From Undaria pinnatifida (taxonomy: Eukaryota > Sar > Phaeophyceae > Laminariales > Alariaceae), in NCBI GenBank assembly GCA_012845835.1, contig JABAKD010000027.1, positions 13,500,487 to 13,564,486 on the forward strand: a stretch of DNA of 64,000 bases, given 5' to 3'. The notes under the pieces are model-generated. The model made no database searches, had not been told where the DNA came from, and saw only the letters and a program-made list of their open reading frames with translations. Position numbers and translations under genes: made by a program. Within the stretch, counting starts at the first letter, position 1, and the number at the start of each line of letters is the position of its first letter. This document shows, one piece after another, positions 1 through 12,647 of the stretch.

Positions 1-1720
1 TCCCACCCTGGGGTTGTCTCCTTTTAACGTAAATCTTGTGCCGTGAAATTTCATCGAAAATGGTGTCGTCCTCTTTCACTGTTGGGCTTGCCAACTCAAT
101 GAATGCATGCCAATTCATGTGTATACGTGCTATCAATGCTGAAACCGATACTCAGAAGATAAAAAAAACCAAGAGTGCTGCAATACATTCAGGCCCGCGA
201 GTTGACGGCGGCAGTGTGGAGATGTAGACAGGTTCTCATGTATTTCAAACATGCTTCTGGCGTGGATACCGGCCAGACTCTGAAATTTTCAAACGTCTGT
301 TGAATAGCATCAATGGCCTTTTTCAACTCACTAGGTGTGTCGTAACGACTGCCTTTTTAAAAGACAAACGCAAGGGTTCAAATTCTAACGTGTGTTGCAC
401 TGACCTCGAAAACTATTCAAGTGATTCCCATAAGAATGCCACACAAAAGTGCACGTTACAGCGTTCCGCGTGTTGCCCCCCCCGCTCTATGACCCAACAA
501 TGGTTTGAGCCTAAGAAGCTACTGAGGAAGCTGAAGCAGCAGATGTAGCTGATGCAGTCGAAGCTGAAGCTTATGATGAAGCTGAAGCTTGTGATGACGC
601 AAACGCAGCTGTTGAAACTGATGCAGTAGATGCCGCTAGTCTTGTTGTCGCCGCCTTTTGCGATATATGTAGTAGTGATGGGGCTGATGTAGCTTCCGCC
701 AGGTTGGCTGCAGTTGCACTGCTGATGATGATAATGATGACGATACTGCTGTCGAATATGTTTGCTCCGTGTCTTGATCCGCTTAATGTTCCGTGTCGTA
801 ATTTGATGAACGCGCCATTTTCGAGTGCGGTTGAGACGTTGATATTCGTGGTGATGACGGCACTGTGATGGATGGTGGGTAGCTGCTGCGAGAGGAAGTC
901 GTTTGAGAAGCTGACGGGCGTGATGATGACGTCGCAGCGGTGGGTGTGTAGCTGATGGGATAATGAAGGAGTAATAGTAAAAATGTAGCAGGACACGAAG
1001 TAGCTGGGGTAGTCTCAGAGGTACGTTCCATGGGAGAAGGTAGCTAGCCTGTAGACGTTGTTGCTGCTCCAGGTTCCCATCTCCTTGCCCATGCGTCCCT
1101 CCTATGAGCTGCGTCCGGTAGTCCCCCACGACTTTTGAAGGGTGTTCTGAATTCGGTTTGGATGAACGATGCCATGACTGAGGAATGATGGTTTTTGAGC
1201 TTGTATCACAAGGGGCTGATGGTATGTGCTGTGTGGTTTGTGTAACCGTAACACATCTGCGGAGATGCGTCGGGACTCATGGTTTCCCGAGAACGGGTAT
1301 ATAATTCGGTATGTGACCGTGACACGGGGTCACGTACAAAACAAAGGGCCAAGCCCCCACGTCAGGACTTGAACTTATCTTCTTCATGGGACCCTAACTC
1401 GATCAATTTAAAACTTTCTCTACTCGTGTCCTCGCCTCATGGCGCTCCTGGCACTGAGACTGCTGTGCCCGTGAGCCAGGCAACCCCTTGTGCACGTGGT
1501 TCATCGATTACATGCGTCTCGACAAAGTACACGAGGGAGGAGGGTTTTCCCTTCCTCTTCTCCTCCTGGGCTTCTCTCTCTCTCTACAGTACACGTCTCA
1601 CCAAACCCAACACAACAGCTCCTGGGTAGATTTATTATGCTACATATACGTGTCGGCCTGCCTTCAATATCACCCGGTTTCTTATTTCATGCCCTCAATC
1701 ATGCTACACAATAGAGGCAT
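1..1720. other. left end of window, no gene recognised
   Basis: Apart from the acidic open frame at 512-868 and its low-complexity minus-strand shadow there are no splice-bounded coding stretches, repeats with clear ends or RNA genes that I can support. CT microsatellite-like sequence at 1550-1600. Confidence 0.4.
512..868 (+). other. open frame rich in Glu, Asp and Ala, no start codon at its head
   Basis: Between a TAA at about 509 and a TGA at 868 the frame stays open for about 118 codons. The first third is EEAEAADVADAVEAEAYDEA-like, from GAAGCTGAAGC repeats, and it then becomes mixed. No ATG near its start, no domain, and the minus strand is open over the same stretch. Most likely a decayed GAAGCTGATGC repeat; an exon of an acidic protein cannot be excluded. 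Confidence 0.2.
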
Positions 1721-2617
1721 AATAGCCCTTTTTGGCTGAAAGGCTCTCTGAACGACGGGGATTCTTAACCCAATTTTGTCGGGTTTTACCGGTTTGTTGG
1801 TTTTAGACTAGCTTTTGTTGTAGACCTATAAATCATGGGATTGTTCATGGGGTATTATTTAGTTTTTTCCCCCGAAAAATATTTTTTTTTTGTTAGAGGG
1901 GTCCTCTCAAGTGGTTAGGAGCCTCAGGAACTAAATGGCGCACCTCTAACGGAACATGCGCGTCCCCTGTACTATCTGCATACGTTGAAGATATCGACCG
2001 AGGGAATTGGCCTCAGCGGGACCCGTACCCCGAACGGAAAGATCGTCCCGCGACAAGCCGGGACAGCTTGCTCTTATCTGTTGGGGGCAATATGTGGGCT
2101 TTGGTACACACAGGGACATCATGCCGATTTGACCGCTTCTTTTTCGGTTAACTTCTCGATACTCTCGTCTTGGGTGCTCTTAGATCTCGCGAGTGCCCGT
2201 CGTATACCTTAAAACTCCTCCCCCCCCCCCCCACTGTATTAAATATGCTTCAAAACATAGTACATTGTAGTTAGAAGCGTGGCCCGATAGAGGTACCGAT
2301 TTTTTTGGCTGAAACGGTTTCTGAACGACGCAGGGGCTCCTTAACCTGTAAATAAAACCGTCGGAACTTAAATTCTTGTTTTTTTTCATATTGTATTTTC
2401 GTTGTGAATACCTACAGTAGGCCATGTTTTTTTTTTTTTTTTCATCGACGAGCTCGAGTATTATCGTAGAACTTTTGGATTTTTATCCAAATCAGTTTTT
2501 GGCTGTGAGGTATACTATTAACAGTACAGAGCTCCTCAAGCGGTTAGGAGCCTCGGAAAACAAAAAATGTCACACCTCTCGAGACCGCAGCGTGACGCCC
2601 TATACCCCCACCTTCAC

Positions 2618-2893
2618 TGACGCGTGCTACGACAGAGGTGCGCGCCACTTTTCTTTTCCGAAGCTCTCCTCAATTTGGGAGCTTAAGAAGAGACCTATCT
2701 CAAAAACTGATTTGGAAAAAAAATGAACTGCTATGATACCGGATGAAGAATCCCATGGCCCACGTATATGGAACGAGAATATCATGCAAAAATTAAGGGG
2801 GCGTATTTTCCAACGATTTGGGTTAAGGAGCGCCGTCAAAAATTCGGACACCATTTCAGACGAAAGCTGCTACCTCTATATCCCACTGCCGAG
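2618..2893. mobile_element. TIR element copy with degraded right end
   Basis: Left end TGACGCGTGCTACGACAGAG; inner CTCAATTTGGGAGC and GGGTTAAGGAGCGCC; the right side reaches GCTGCTACCTCTATAT, but the terminal repeat is lost. Related fragments without clear ends lie at about 1725-2000, 2275-2590, 3890-4000 and 43440-43570. Confidence 0.5.
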
Positions 2894-4412
2894 CATAGGT
2901 CACTCGCAGCGGGTGGCCCTCCACCTCGCGCAAAGCCGAAACGTAAAGCGTTTGGTAGGCGAAGCGCAACAGCCAAGTCCACGGCAACGGCGCGAACCGC
3001 TAAATCGTTAAGCACGGGAACTCCAAGGCAGCAAATGAATAGATTGGCCACTCACGCTATAGGGCTCTATCCTCAAAAGTTACCCCCCCCCCCCCCTCCC
3101 AGGCGCCCACGAGGCGTTTTTGTGTAGGGGACCTGGACCTGCCAGAAAGACGAAACAGGTACTGTACAACGGTAGTCGCGGGTGTGAAGGAATGGTGTGT
3201 GCCAAGGCCCTGACTCTGTGCGAAGAGCTGCAGACACTTCGGTGCCACCTCTGAAGCCCTTCTCACAGAGGCAGAGCCTCGACACACATCATTCCTTGTT
3301 CAGGATGGGGAGGAGGGAGAAGGGGCATCAGAGGTGCCCTCTTGTGGCCGGGAAGCCGAGCGTAGAGCCCACATAATAGAGGGAGAACAATGTTAACTAT
3401 TGTACAAGGAGAAACGGGATGTGCTAGAGAATATGAGAAAATACACGAACGTTGTACTATGGTGAAGCTTGGTACATGAGATAGTAGCTAGAAAACAATA
3501 ACTAATATATCCTGGGAGCTGGGTGGCGGTCACAGGCGGCCAAACAGGAAGCAGATAAGATGAACAAGAAGTTTTAAGGCAACGTGTGGAAGAAAAGGCA
3601 TTAGATTTTCATGAGCAAGAAGTTTCAAGGCAATATATGGAAGAAAGGTATTGAGCAACCCATTTTTTTTCAGAGGTGCTTCGATGAGGAGCAAGAACTG
3701 TGCTCCGTCTCAAAAAAGGATGCGAGGGTATACGGTCGAACGACTACGCCTAGGCATGAAATGAGTACCCCCCCACTGCCCCACCCCTAGCACAACCGTG
3801 ATCGTATAACATCGTACACGGCGATAAGTCCGAGCCATCTGAGGACGAGTTCCCTCACTCCGCCATCGTTGTTCGACGCGCGTTACGATATCGAGAGGGG
3901 AAACTTTTTTGGCTGAACCACTTTTTCAGAATGACGGTAATATCCTCAAAAACCCCAAACCGTTGAAATTTCGTCCCTTAGAAAAAAAAACACACACACA
4001 CACGGTTGTTGCATGCCTCGGCCATGGGATTGATTGTTTCATCGATGAGGCTGATTCTACGATATAGGCCCACCCCCCAGCGATCTTCTTCAACGAAACG
4101 TTTCATGGCTGCTCGACACGAGTAAGGATGCGAATTATATAGCAATATCTTCCATGATTTGTTCTCTCTTGTTTCGCAAAGAAAGGGCTATCGAACGATG
4201 ACGTCGGGGGGGGGGGGGCAAGGAGGGGTCCCGTATTTTTCAGGAGATACTGCCGGGAGCGGGAGCTGGTTTCAAAAACCGGCGATTTCGGTAAAATATG
4301 AGTTGGGTGGGCTACCGTATTTCCAGAACGACTTGAAAAAAAATAAACTTCTCTCAAGTTTTTTTCCAAGAAACCAGTTTATTTTCGGCGAGGTATGCAA
4401 AGCTTATCAAAC

Positions 4413-4751
4413 TGACGCGTGCGACGTACGATATAGAGGTAGCAGTTTTCGTCTGAAACGGTTTCTGAATTTGACGCCGGGGCTCCTTGACCCAAAATAC
4501 GTCGGAAAAAAAATAAATAATAGGCCATTTTTGTTTTTGCGCGATTTTTTTTCCGTCGTGTGCACCCAGAGAGGCGAGATCTGGGATTTTTCATCCGGGG
4601 TATGTATGTATGTATAGAGTGCTCAGTTTTTATTTTTTGATCCATTTGGTGGATCCCAGTTTTTGTTGGGAGAGGTCTCTCAAGCTCCCAAATCGAGGAA
4701 ACCTTGCAGAACAAAACTGGTGCACAATGCTCGCTATCGTAGCACGCATCA
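4413..4751. mobile_element. non-autonomous element with TGACGCGTGCKACG terminal inverted repeats
   Basis: Left end TGACGCGTGCGACGTACGAT followed by AGAGGTAGCAG; right end CTATCGTAGCACGCATCA, its imperfect reverse complement. 339 bp with no coding. Related inner sequence (CAATTTGGGAGC, TTTTTGGCTGAA, AAGGAGCC) is found in other copies. The DNA transposon superfamily is not determined. Confidence 0.6.
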
Positions 4752-5280
4752 AGTGACGAGCCTCAGAAGGAAAATGGCCTACCCTTACACCGTAGCGTGG
4801 CTTGTAAGCACACTGTACCATGCTTTCTTCTTGCTGCATAGTACCGTCGCTGGCAGATGGACACGTTTCTTGGGCTGTGGTGGTGATCCGCGCTCTTGTT
4901 TGTGTGCTAAAAATCTTATGGGTTTGGTTCTTCAAGTCCACAGGTAAAGCCCCGAAGGCGCGCTCGGTGGCCGAAACCTTGACGCCTCTGCCTCTCCGGG
5001 TTGAGCGGAGGCTACAGTGCAACAGCACCTGGGGTGATTGCGATTTACAAAAATTCGTCCAGGTTGGCAAAAAATAAATAAATTATATCATAGCGTTGAA
5101 GCCGAGACGAACGTCATAACCCACGGCCATTGCAACCATGCCACGAAAAAACTAGGTTGGATAGACGAAAAAAAAACAAAAAAACAAAATGGTGGAGGGA
5201 AAAATACGTTTCTGACCTATTTTTTTGGGCTGTTTTTTATTGGGCTGGGTTGGCCTTGGATTTCGACGTTGGACGGTTTC

Positions 5281-5466
5281 GATATTCTAGTAACAGTATA
5301 ATATGTTTTCCCACCCCCGAGTCTTACTACGGTAGCCCCCCCGATATTCTAGTAACAGTATAATATGTTTTCCCACCCCCGAGTCTTACTACGGTAGCCC
5401 CCCCGATATTCTAGTAACAGTATAATATGTTTTCCCACCCCCGAGTCTTACTACGGTAGCCCCCCC
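5281..5466. repeat. three perfect 62-bp tandem repeats
   Basis: Unit starts GATATTCTAGTAACAGTATA and ends GGTAGCCCCCCC; three copies, nearly identical, so recently expanded. Confidence 0.95.
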
Positions 5467-6659
5467 GACTTTTCTTTAACGAAATCGCCGGTTTCAAAAC
5501 CAGCTCCCGGTCGTATCCTCCTGAAATACGGTGTGTCCCTTGACACCCCGACGTCATCGATCGATAGGCCTTTCTTTGAAGCGCACAAGAAAATATACCC
5601 GTGGATATACTTTGTTTTCAATTGTATTCTTCCTCGTGTCGAGCAGCCATATTATAGCGTTCGTTAAACAAAATCGCTGATTTGGGGGGGGCAGCTACGC
5701 CGAAACGCTAACCGACGACCAAAGCTGGTAGCACTCGCAGAACACCCTGGTCTACGCCGTAGTTAGACTGGCGCGAAGGGGCCTCTCGATTGCTTGATTC
5801 GTTTAGAACGTCCGAACAAATTTCAGTCTCGATCGAGATGTTATTTTATTGGAACTAATCGTGGAGCCGTGCTTAAATGCCAGGCGCATCATGACGCACA
5901 CTGACACGTAAGAAACGGTGTCGTTTTTACGTACCAGTAGTATCACCTTCGAGGGCGCGACAAGTCAATACCAGGCATCAGGTACTACTACCTGTCGTAG
6001 GCATGCTTTATGGGGTATATACCCCCGGTACTGCTTCTACATCATAGTACTGCAGCTGCGGCATACGTATATGGGGCAGAAGTGATGTACCCAATCAGCC
6101 GTTTTCGGAAGAGGTGAATGCCGAAATGGGAAATATGAAACATGTAACCCTACAGCCAGTATACTAACAACCAGATAAAAGAAACGTTTGCAGGGGTATG
6201 TACTGGATTGGTCAGCAGCGTTCGGGCTGCATATCGTACACCGCGGGTCTTTGTTTCCACGCCCCTATGGTGCCGACGAACGAAACGGACGGGGGGGGCG
6301 GGGGCGGGGGGGGGGGGGGTGAGATGACGGAGCTTTCCAGCAACGGGGAAGCGGGGAAAGAGCGGGCGAGGGGTGTGACGTAAGGGATGCAGCAGCTGCT
6401 CCGTATTTGTAAGCATACTCGACTCCTACACCGGCCGAATCATGGACGTACGTGTAGGCTCAGCACAGGACGCTTAAGAACTAGGGGAAGTCTTGAGTTC
6501 TTCTTTGAGAAAGGGTGCGCGGTCTACACTATACCTGTTCAGTATCGAGACTCTCGAATTTCTTATTTTCATGTACGTATATTTCAGGCTGGTTTTCTTG
6601 GTAAACTGTTTCTTATTAATAATAATTTATCTGCGATGACTATATAGTATGTAATGTGT

Positions 6660-6975
6660 ATTTCCTTCCACAGCTGTCAGATTTTGTCCCCCTCAAAAAC
6701 GTGTTTTATAGTTTCCGCGCACAGATTGATTAACATCACCCTGTTGACCCTGGTACAAGCTACACTGTAGTTCAACATCACCCTGTTGACAAGCTACAAG
6801 ACTTAGTGCTGTGGTTCCAAGGGGAGTCGCCGACCTATATATATATATCCTTAATGAGGACACACACCCAGTAATACGCGCGATCGGAGTATCACACACA
6901 GCTTGCAAAGATTTTGAGTTTCGACCAAATCTTCGATCTCACAATCACAGCTGGATGGAGTGTATTTTCATTTTT
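6660..6975 (-). repeat. G-tract repeat family copy
   Basis: Reverse of the order seen at 37780: TGTCAGATTTTGTCCCCCTC, then GGGGAGTCGCCGACC, GTATCACACACAGCTTGCAA and CTCACAGCTGGATGGAGTG. A 25-bp part (CAACATCACCCTGTTGAC) is duplicated at about 6730 and 6773. A G run of about 25 lies nearby at 7067-7099. Confidence 0.65.
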
Positions 6976-7599
6976 ATAACATATAGACTATATGCGTATC
7001 ATAATACACTGATTGATTGCTGGATGGCAAGCGAGATACTCGGAAATGAATGCATCCTTGCGCTTGGAGGGGGGGGAGGGGGGGGGGGGGGGGGGGGGGT
7101 GACCAGGAGGACACGCGGGCGCATACGTAGTACACGTACTACTTCTTCTGCTAGTTGTTGGTTGTTTGGATACTTGGATACTATTAATACGTTGTTTTGC
7201 GCTTTCACTTTTTTTGGTGGTCATATTAATAGTAACACAGCACACTGCCGGATGAAAAAAAATGAAAAAATGAAAAAAATATACCCGGTACCAATAAATA
7301 GAGCACAGGCAACAACAGCAGCAGTTCACTACTGCTTGCTGCTGCTGCTGCCTGTAGTACCTGGCATGTAGTACCTGCGGTGATACAAATAAACGAGAAC
7401 CAACTTTGTCTTGTGAGATCAACAAGCTACCACAGGTGTATACTTTATCCAGTTGTTGCTATCAGTTACCAGGTGCCCCAGGGTATTCGCGTGAATAAGG
7501 GGTTGTGGCTGCGCACTATTAATATTTGTTGTTCATTGTGCCCTCCGACAAATTGTATACCAGGTAGCGTAGCGTAGATGCCTTTCCGATATATATATA

Positions 7600-8700
7600 T
7601 GTTATAAAAAATTGAAATACACTCACAGCTGTGAGATCGAACATTTTGTCGAAACTCGTCTTTACAAGCTGTGTGTGATACTCCGATCGCGCGTATTACT
7701 TGTTGTGTGTCCTCATTTAAGGATGTAAGTCGGCGACTCCCCTTGCAACTACAACAGTTAACAGTGTAGACCTATCAGGGTCAACAGAGTGATGTTAGTC
7801 AGTCTGTGCACGAAAAATATAAAACCCGTTTCTGAGGGGGACACAATCTGACAGCTGTGGAAGGAAATGCATCAGTTCATCAAGCGAATCCTGTAAGTCC
7901 AGTAGCCGGTGAGGGGAGGGCGGAGTTTTTAAGGACGTGGGGGCCTGATTTTGATCAAAAGGGGGGCGGGAGGGGGGGGGAGGGGAGGAGGGACAGGTGG
8001 GGCAGCTCAATTTGTGCGTGGAAACTACTCCGGAGTATAAATCCTTCTTTTGGGGGAGGGGGGGGGTGTGTGGGGGGGGGGGGAGGGCTTTAGGTCGCAT
8101 ATATGTAGGGGTTTGCTATACGCGTGTTGCTAGGTGTAGGCAATGTTGCGGGTGGTGGGGAAGGAGAGGGCGTTAGGGGCGGGGGTGTGTGGGAATTGCA
8201 GCAGCGGCATGGACGGCTCTAAAACGATAATGAGGTGATACCCAGGGCGTGGAAGTGTTTAGTACTCTGGCGGATTTCGATATTAGGTGGGGAGTTTAAG
8301 CAAGAGAGAGCGAGGAAAAAAAGGGGGGGGGGGGGGAAGGGTGTCCAAGAGGTTTAGGTCACATACAATATTAAAATACACTCCAGCTATGAGATCAAGG
8401 ATTTGGTTGAAACTCATCTTGGCAGCATTGTGTGTGATACTCCGATCGCGCGTATTAATCACGTATGTAGGGGCTTGCTATACGCGCGGTGCTGGGTCTA
8501 GGCGATCGTGCGGGGTGTGGGGAAGGAGGGGGCGTTGGAGGGGGGGAGGGGGGATGAATGAAAGATACGTCATGGATGGGTAGAAAGATAATGACGTGAT
8601 ATTAATTGCGTAGAAAGTGTTTAATACTCTGGCCGGTTTCGATTGTATGTGGGGCGTTTGAACGAACTGGGCGGGGAACAAAGGGGGGGGGGGGGAGGAT
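7600..8700 (+). repeat. two adjoining G-tract repeat family copies
   Basis: Copy one runs from about 7612 (ACTCACAGCTGTGAGATCG) through the G-rich sub-repeats to about 8280. Copy two starts about 8372 (AATACACTCCAGCTATGAG), lacks the middle and passes straight to the GCTTGCTATACGCGCGGTGC sub-repeat. Minus-strand proline-rich and plus-strand glycine-rich frames here are products of the G runs. Confidence 0.6.
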
Positions 8701-8719
8701 ATATCAAACAGGACATAAA

Positions 8720-9180
8720 GGATAAATCAATACATTCCTTCCACAACCAACCGTCAGATTTGTTCGCTTAAAGGGTTTATAGTTGCCGCGCGCAGATTGA
8801 GCTGCCCCTCCCCCCCCCTCCCCCCCTCCTGCCCCCCTTTTGATCAAAATCAGGCCACCACGTCCTTCAAACTCTGCCCTCCCCTCACCGGTTGTTCGAC
8901 TTGCAGGATTCACTTCATTAACTGATGCATTTCCTTCCACAGCTGTCAGATTGTGTCCCCCTCAGAAACGGGTTTCATAGTTTCCGCGCACAGACTGCCT
9001 AACATCACCCTGTTGACCCTGATAGCTACACTGTAGTTGCAAGGGGAGTCGCCGACTTATACCCTTAATGAGGACACACACCCAGTAATAATACGCGCGA
9101 TCGGAGTATCACACACAGCTTGCAAAGACGAGTTTCGAAAAAATCTTCGATCTCACAGCTGGAGAGTGTATTTTTATTTT
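8720..9180 (-). repeat. G-tract repeat family copy
   Basis: Reverse copy with C runs at about 8810-8840, then the core TGTCAGATTGTGTCCCCCTC ... ATCTTCGATCTCACAGCTGG. Confidence 0.65.
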
Positions 9181-9593
9181 TGTAATATACCAACTAGATC
9201 CTCTTCCGGAAAGCAGAATCAATATACTGCACGTATGCATGGCATTAACCGTCGTGTCTCTCCCGTGACTTGCCAGCCGTTTATCAGTTTCCCTTCTCCA
9301 CAACTTTTCATCTTAATTTGGAGCTATCGCGGTGTACTACATGCACTGCTATCGCTCGTAGCACTCATTCATGCAAAGCCCTCATAATATACTGCTGCTG
9401 CTTGTTGTGTTGTAGGTGTTATAAGGCTAAGGTTGCCGTATCTTAACATATGTGCGTATGCCATCCAATGAAGGGAGGGGGGCGACGGAAGGAGCTGGGA
9501 TAGCGGGGAAACAGATTATCTGTAGCACTTAGCCACAGAAAATTATTTTACTACACGCTACAGTTCCTATTATCAAGATTGTAGACTAGTCTA

Positions 9594-10449
9594 TGCTAAG
9601 GTATTAGTGGGGTATTAGTCCGTTTGACCACTTGCAATAAAGGTTAACCAATAATATAGCTCACCCAAACTAAGCCTTATAACACTTCCCCCCCCCTGAA
9701 ACGGCGGGATAGCAGGTCGGACGGATATATATATATATTTATACGGGCGGACATGTCAATATCCAAGCGGTTTCATTTCCTGGAGATACCGACCGCGGGG
9801 GAGAGTATTTTCAAGTTTGACATACATGGGGAAAGAGTCTGAAAAAAAAATTTATTGTGGTCTGGATGTGGGACTCGAACCCACGACCCCAAAAGCCCAT
9901 GGTCTGTCGACGACGCCATTTGTAGTATGGTATTTGTGGGGTATCAGTCTGTTTGACCACTTGCACAATGTTAACCAATAATAGCTTACCCAAACTAAGC
10001 CTTACAAGACTCCACCCCCCCCCTGAAACGGCGGGATACCAGGTCGGCCGGGGGTATACGGGCGGACCTGTGTTAAGGTATTAGTGGGGTATTAATCCGT
10101 TTGACCGCTTGCAAAAGGTTAACCGATAGCTTACCCAAAGTAAGCCTTATAACACTCTCCCCCCCTTGAACGGCGGGGGATAGCAGGTCGGCCGGATATA
10201 CGGCGGACCAGTCTATATCCAAGTCGTTCCATTTCCTGGGCATACCGGGGAGAGTATTTATCAAGTTCGGCATGCTATGGGGAAAGTCTGAAAAAGTTCA
10301 TTATGGTGGATGTGGGGCTTGAACCCACGACCCCAAAAAAACCATGGTCTGTCGACGACGCCATTTGTTAAGGAATTAGTGGGGTATCAGTCCGTTTGAC
10401 CACTTGCAACTGGTTAACCGATGGCTTGCCCAAACTAAGCCTTGTGACA
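9594..10449 (-). mobile_element. tandem array of TRIM-like miniature LTR elements (LTR-int-LTR-int-LTR-int-LTR)
   Basis: Four copies of an 84-91 bp terminal repeat lie at 9594-9684, 9921-10009, 10071-10154 and 10366-10449. On the minus strand each begins TGTTATAAGGCTTAG (or TGTYAYAAGG) and most end CCTTAACA, so TG...CA termini as in LTRs. Just inside the 5' LTR is TGGCGTCGTCGACAG, a primer-binding-site-like sequence. Just before the 3' LTR is a purine run (AGGGGGGGGGAAG), a polypurine tract. Internal regions are about 236, 61 (truncated) and 211 bp, too short for any protein, hence TRIM. The internal region holds GGGTTCGAGTCCCAC, a tRNA B-box-like sequence. Shared LTRs suggest unequal recombination. 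No clear outer target duplication was found. Confidence 0.75.
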
Positions 10450-10999
10450 CCTGTCATTATCCAAGCGGTTTAAATTCCTGGAATGTACCCCGGGGAGAGT
10501 ATCTTGGTTATACTACTAGCTTGTCCGTCCGGGTTATATGATATCAAATTTTGCCGCCTTGCTCAGGCCGGCTTAATTCCGGCCCCCACACTGTGAAATC
10601 GGGAGGTCGTACACTAGTAGTACTCGTCGTATAACAACTGTGTCGTTGCCGTGGAACACGGACGGTGGTAAGTGGTGTGTGCAGTGTACCGGTCCTAGAG
10701 TACTCTCAGATCCCGGACCCATATAAAATATTGGGTCGTTGCCTATCTATGCCTTTTTTCCGTTGTCTGCTGTCTGCTGTTGCCTGCTGCCACGCTATAT
10801 ATATTTATTGTGTGCTGTATCTAGTCTATACAGTCTAGTACATATGTCCTCGCTAAGTACTGTACCACCCATGTCCAGCTACACTACTGCCGTCACAACA
10901 ACCAACCCTTGGACCAGTTCAGAGTCATACTCCGGAGTATTACACATCAGTACGTTCAACCGGGTAGTTGTTATTGCCCCTCTCCTCTTCTAGACTATA

Positions 11000-11315
11000 C
11001 TCTCTGTGCATATACATATTCTGGTTTGTGTGTGAAAGAGTGCTGCTTGCTGTGTGTGAGGTTTGTTTATAGGCACAGTGCAAGCTTCAATTATAATTTA
11101 CTACACTCTCTGTACATACACATATTCTGGTTTGTGTGTGAAAGAGTGCTGCTTGCTGTGTGTGAGGTTTGTTTATAGGCGCAGTGCAAGCTTCAATTAT
11201 AATTTACTACACTCTCTGTACATACATACACATATTCTGGTTTGTGTGTGAAAGAGTGCTGCTTGCTGTGTGTGCAAGGTTTATAGTCTAGGCACAGCAG
11301 TGCAAACTACTATTA
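11000..11315. repeat. three tandem repeats of about 108 bp
   Basis: Units contain CATATTCTGGTTTGTGTGTG, AGAGTGCTGCTTGCTGTGTG and GTGCAAGCTTCAATTATAAT. The third unit is diverged at its end. Confidence 0.9.
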
Positions 11316-12566
11316 TACTAATGAATGATATAGTACGTACGTGCCACCGGTCCTACAAGAGAGGCTGCATAAAATACAGGCATGCCAGGCAGGTACCAGG
11401 TTCTTTCTGGTGCACGTTACGATTAACTGTAATACTTGTGTTGCATGCACAGGCAGCGATGTCTCCGCGACGATCCTATTATTCCAGCTGTCCGTTATTG
11501 GTTCATACGCACCCCTTGGTTGAGTGCCATTCATATGTTGTACACAGCACCCCGACGGGTAGTGTAGTAGTATAATATAATATTAATAGTCTAGACTAGT
11601 GAGTGAGTCACCAAGTACGGCGTTTAAAAGCTTTGCTCTTACGATTTTACTTTTCTCGAATCTATTATTGCATGTACACGATGAGCACTATTAATAGAGA
11701 GTACAACAGAGTAGTAGCAGTGTTTTCGGCTGTTTGTATGCAATGCGTTATAATACGGGGTGCCAGGTAGTATTATTATTATAGTATCAAAACACCCTGA
11801 CACACACCAATAAATTATTATTGTGAAATTATTAGTCTATATGTGTGGCGGTCAAAATCGCTTGGCGCACTCAAAAACCTGGAACGAGCATATGTATGTG
11901 GCGGCTTCCCCCACAACAAGGCAGGCATAGCATTCATTCGTATTGTTCTGGCACACCGCCGCCTTACCGACCGAAGGGGGGCCCTAAATTGTAGCCTCAA
12001 CCTTTCGCCCAGGTGATTATTCGCCGGTTCGTGGGTTAACTCTTCTTAGTCTTCTATATACTCCTCCTCCTGGAGGCTCCTGCATTTTATTATCGCCCTC
12101 GATGGTCGGTCACGGCCAAGCAGTGAGGGGTATGGTAAGTGCGATGCATATGGGCTGTTGACTCGATATAGCCCATGGATTGATGGGGCACTGACACAGC
12201 AGTAGATACATACTTACTTGTGGCCCACGAACTTTTGATTATGCTCGAGTTAATTTGAGAACAACAACGTACTTGTACGGTAGATATAAGGTGTAAGTCG
12301 CAAAGGTATTACAGTACATACCGGTGTTGTGTACCGGTTTAGACTATATACGAAGTATGATGGTATGATGTTGGTGTACGGTGTAGTCATTTCTGGACCG
12401 GGGGGGGCGTTTTTCGTCGTTTTAAGTTTTTTAAGGCCCATAAACGAAACCGTCGTTAATAAACATGCAACCTTTGTTTCCTGGAAAACCTTTTCCCGCA
12501 ATCCGCAATCGAAGCACAATCCTCTCTGTCAACCCCCACAGCCCGCCCTGTGCGTCGTTCCCCACA

Positions 12567-12647
12567 ATGGACATCAACATCCAGGAGCTTCTACGAAAGC
12601 TAGAGGTTGATGATGGAGACGCTCGTATTCTTGGCGAGGCGGAGACG
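12567..12647 (+). CDS. ORC6: probable ORC6 first coding exon (N-terminal 27 residues)
   Basis: ATG in strong context (CCCCACAATGG), 27 codons, then the donor ACG|GTGAGC. It begins MDINIQELLRKLEV and continues GDARILGEAET. ORC6 N-termini have the pattern M-x-x-x-I/L-x-x-L-x-x-K/R-L/M-G/E-L/V-x-E/D followed by I/L-x-K/G-A-x-E, so the fit is good but rests on a short stretch. It sits on the same strand as the ORC6 exons, with no other recognised gene between, but 35 kb upstream. At least one more exon is needed to join them. It could instead be the first exon of an unrelated gene. Confidence 0.45.

Noticed and set aside
413-1129. 238-codon minus-strand open frame
   Set aside because: Low-complexity His/Ser/Gln-rich translation of the complement of GAAGCTGATG-type repeats; no domain, and several other frames are open too.
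3815-3890. Hammerhead-ribozyme-like fold (AAGTCC...GGACGA between GGCG and CGCC)
   Set aside because: The catalytic core CTGATGA and GAAA are both altered, so at most a decayed or chance structure.
6987-7425. Proline-rich minus-strand open frame of 145 codons
   Set aside because: The proline run is the complement of a G run and the rest is microsatellite (CAG, TTTTTC) translation.
9858-9920. Functional tRNA on the minus strand
   Set aside because: T arm and B box are good, but no A box, D arm or acceptor partner exists upstream; it sits where the TRIM leader should be.
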